Source of the DNA: Lentzea xinjiangensis
GTDB taxonomy: Bacteria > Actinomycetota > Actinomycetes > Mycobacteriales > Pseudonocardiaceae
Assembly (NCBI RefSeq): GCF_900110955.1
Contig: NZ_FOFR01000001.1
Location: 124,001 to 188,000 of the forward strand
Length of the DNA stretch: 64,000 nt
Reading direction: 5' to 3'
This document shows, piece after piece, positions 62,539 through 64,000 of the stretch (position 1 is its first letter; every line of letters starts with the position of its first letter). The notes below the pieces were generated by a model, which ran no database searches, was not told the DNA's origin, and was given only the letters and a program-made list of their open reading frames with translations. Both the position numbers and the translations under genes were made by a program.

Positions 62539-62868
62539 TCAGGCCAGGACGTCCTGCAGGTCGTTCAGCAGCGCCGCCTTGGGCTTCGCGCCGACGATCT
62601 GCTTCACCGGGCGGCCGCCCTGGAACAGGATCAGCGTCGGCACGGACATGATCTGGTAGTCGCGCGCGATCGACGGGTTGGCGTCGATGTCGACCTTGGC
62701 GATGGTGATCTTCTCGCCGTGCTCGGCCGCGATCTCCTCCAGCACCGGCGCAACCATCTTGCACGGTCCGCACCAGGTCGCCCAGAAGTCGACCAGCACG
62801 GGCTTCTCGCTGGTCAGCACGTCGTCCGCGAACGACTTGTCGGTCACCGTGACGGTGGCGCCTGCCAT
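62539..62868 (-). CDS. trxA: Thioredoxin
   Basis: 109 residues from ATG 62868. The active site is WCGPC (32-36) in FWATWCGPCKMVAPVLEE; the cis-Pro follows in SVPTLILFQGG. Standard length and no signal, so it is cytoplasmic. It reduces protein disulphides and is reduced by TrxB, encoded 26 nt upstream on the same strand. Confidence 0.96.
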   Translation of the reverse strand: MAGATVTVTDKSFADDVLTSEKPVLVDFWATWCGPCKMVAPVLEEIAAEHGEKITIAKVDIDANPSIARDYQIMSVPTLILFQGGRPVKQIVGAKPKAALLNDLQDVLA

Positions 62869-62894
62869 GTTCGTCTCCTCAACTCGCCGAAACT

Positions 62895-63875
62895 TCAGAT
62901 GCTCTTGCCGTAGCCGCCACCGACCGCCTCGGCGGCGATCTCGGCGTGTTCCTCGCCGTGTTCGGCGAGCCACCGCTCCGCGTCGATCGCAGCGCTGCAA
63001 CCGGAGCCGGCGGCGGTGATGGCCTGGCGGTACTCGTGGTCGACGAGGTCGCCTGCCGCGAACACGCCGTCCAGGTTCGTGTAGGAGGACTTGCCCTTCG
63101 TCAGGACGTAGCCCTCCTCGTCCAGGTCGACCTGGCCCTTGACCAGCGCCGAGCGCGGGTCGTGGCCGATCGCCAGGAAGAAGCCGGTGACCGGCAGCTC
63201 GGACTCGGCACCGGTCTGGGTGTCCCTGACCTTGATGCCCGACACCGTGCCGTCCCCGAGCACGTCGGTGACCTGGGTGTTCAGCTGCCACTTGATCTTG
63301 TCGTTGGCGCGGGCGCGCTCGAGCATGACCTTGGAGGCGCGGAACTCCTCGCGGCGGTGGATGACCGTGACGGACTTGGCGAAGCGGGTGAGGAACGTCG
63401 CCTCCTCCATCGCCGTGTCGCCGCCGCCGACCACCGCGATGTCGTGGTCGCGGAAGAAGAAGCCGTCGCACGTCGCGCAGGCGGACACACCGCGGCCGAG
63501 CAGCTCCTGCTCGCCGGGGATGTTCAGGTACCGCGCGGCGGCGCCCATCGCGAGGATGACGGCCTTCGCCCGGTACTCGACGCCGTTCGCGACGACCTTC
63601 TTGACCTCACCGGTCAGCTCGACGGACTCGACGTCCTCCGCGCGCAGCTCGGCGCCGAAGCGCGTGGCCTGCTCGCGCATCTGCTCCATGAGCTCGGGGC
63701 CCATGATGCCGTCGCGGAAACCGGGGTAGTTCTCGACCTCGGTCGTCGTCATCAGGGCGCCGCCGTACTGCGAGCCCTCGAAGACCAGGGGCTCCAGCTG
63801 CGCGCGTGCCGCGTAGACCGCCGCGGTGTAGCCCGCCGGTCCCGATCCAATGATGATCACGTTGCGCACGCTCAC
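62895..63875 (-). CDS. trxB: Thioredoxin reductase
   Basis: 326 residues. FAD motif [19 protein letters not shown] at the N-terminus, the redox pair CATC at 133-136 in [13 protein letters not shown], the NADPH motif [18 protein letters not shown], and [24 protein letters not shown] near the end. A slight C-terminal extension ([21 protein letters not shown]) follows. It transfers electrons from NADPH to TrxA. Confidence 0.97.
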   Translation of the reverse strand: MSVRNVIIIGSGPAGYTAAVYAARAQLEPLVFEGSQYGGALMTTTEVENYPGFRDGIMGPELMEQMREQATRFGAELRAEDVESVELTGEVKKVVANGVEYRAKAVILAMGAAARYLNIPGEQELLGRGVSACATCDGFFFRDHDIAVVGGGDTAMEEATFLTRFAKSVTVIHRREEFRASKVMLERARANDKIKWQLNTQVTDVLGDGTVSGIKVRDTQTGAESELPVTGFFLAIGHDPRSALVKGQVDLDEEGYVLTKGKSSYTNLDGVFAAGDLVDHEYRQAITAAGSGCSAAIDAERWLAEHGEEHAEIAAEAVGGGYGKSI

Positions 63876-63952
63876 GGCTCTGCAACTCCTCGATCTCGTC
63901 GTCTGACTGGCTCAACGGATCGTAGGTGCAGCTAATTCCGTGACCTGACCGA

Positions 63953-64000
63953 CTACCTCTGGCCCACGGTCTCGTCCTCGAGAACGCCCTCCGGCTTGTC
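63953..64000 (-). CDS. C-terminus of a co-directional gene, possibly anti-sigma factor of SigM (partial)
   Basis: Only 15 codons and the stop are inside the window: DKPEGVLEDETVGQR. It ends 77 bp upstream of trxB on the same strand. In M. tuberculosis the gene in this position is Rv3912, the anti-SigM factor. Identity here is by position only; the fragment carries no motif. Confidence 0.35.
   Translation of the reverse strand, partial: DKPEGVLEDETVGQR

Overview
The window reads as the chromosomal origin region of a high-GC actinobacterium. Gene order follows the conserved actinobacterial oriC neighbourhood: trxB-trxA-cwlM, parB-parA-rsmG, jag-yidC-yidD-rnpA-rpmH, dnaA, dnaN, gnd, recF, dciA, gyrB-gyrA, DUF3566, tRNA-Ile and tRNA-Ala, ppiA, crgA, pabA, and pknB-pknA-pbpA-rodA-pstP-fhaB-fhaA. 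Gene content (class E sortase with a coupled 51-residue membrane protein, DUF6474, DLW-39, a gnd copy between dnaN and recF) fits Pseudonocardiales best, perhaps a Lentzea/Saccharothrix-type organism. The taxon is an inference from gene content, not from an alignment.

Layout. Positions 1-20600 are accessory: an Fe-S RecB-like nuclease, a BCCT transporter, a four-gene copper operon (membrane protein, YcnI, CopC, CopD), a LysR/SDR divergent pair, a TPR-type HTH regulator, a GH1 glucosidase-MFS-SDR cluster with a TetR regulator, an aldolase-type PLP enzyme, a sugar-lactone oxidase and several small unknowns. Positions 20650-30530 hold tRNA-Leu and the cell-wall signalling operon fhaA-fhaB-pstP-rodA-pbpA-pknA-pknB, whose genes overlap or nearly abut. 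Positions 30570-39950 hold pabA, an iron-box-controlled fprA, a 0.6-kb non-coding tandem-repeat block, the sortase pair, crgA, rhomboid, ppiA, a CwsA-like protein, DoxX, and the tRNA-Ala/DLW-39/tRNA-Ile group. Positions 40000-52000 are the minus-strand replication block. oriC is most likely the 658-bp dnaA-dnaN gap (49638-50295). Positions 52200-58060 are the plus-strand rpmH-to-parB block, with four parS sites in it and a fifth at 59334. Positions 58070-64000 hold a Ddl-type ligase, an aminotransferase, a GNAT, cwlM and the thioredoxin pair.

How it fits together. Replication initiation (DnaA, DciA, DnaN, gyrase), origin segregation (ParAB-parS) and peptidoglycan control (PknA/B, PstP, FhaA/B, RodA/PbpA, CrgA, CwlM) sit within 45 kb. 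CwlM carries the C-terminal TGTFT threonine cluster that PknB phosphorylates in mycobacteria, so both ends of that pathway are encoded here. The signals I would look at first are a cluster of DnaA boxes inside the dciA reading frame, the opposed DnaA-box arms in oriC, a 19-codon ORF overlapping both pknA and pknB, an IdeR/DmdR box over an apparently leaderless fprA promoter, and the tandem-repeat block after fprA. I saw no CRISPR array, insertion sequence or prophage, and no wholly new defence or biosynthetic system.
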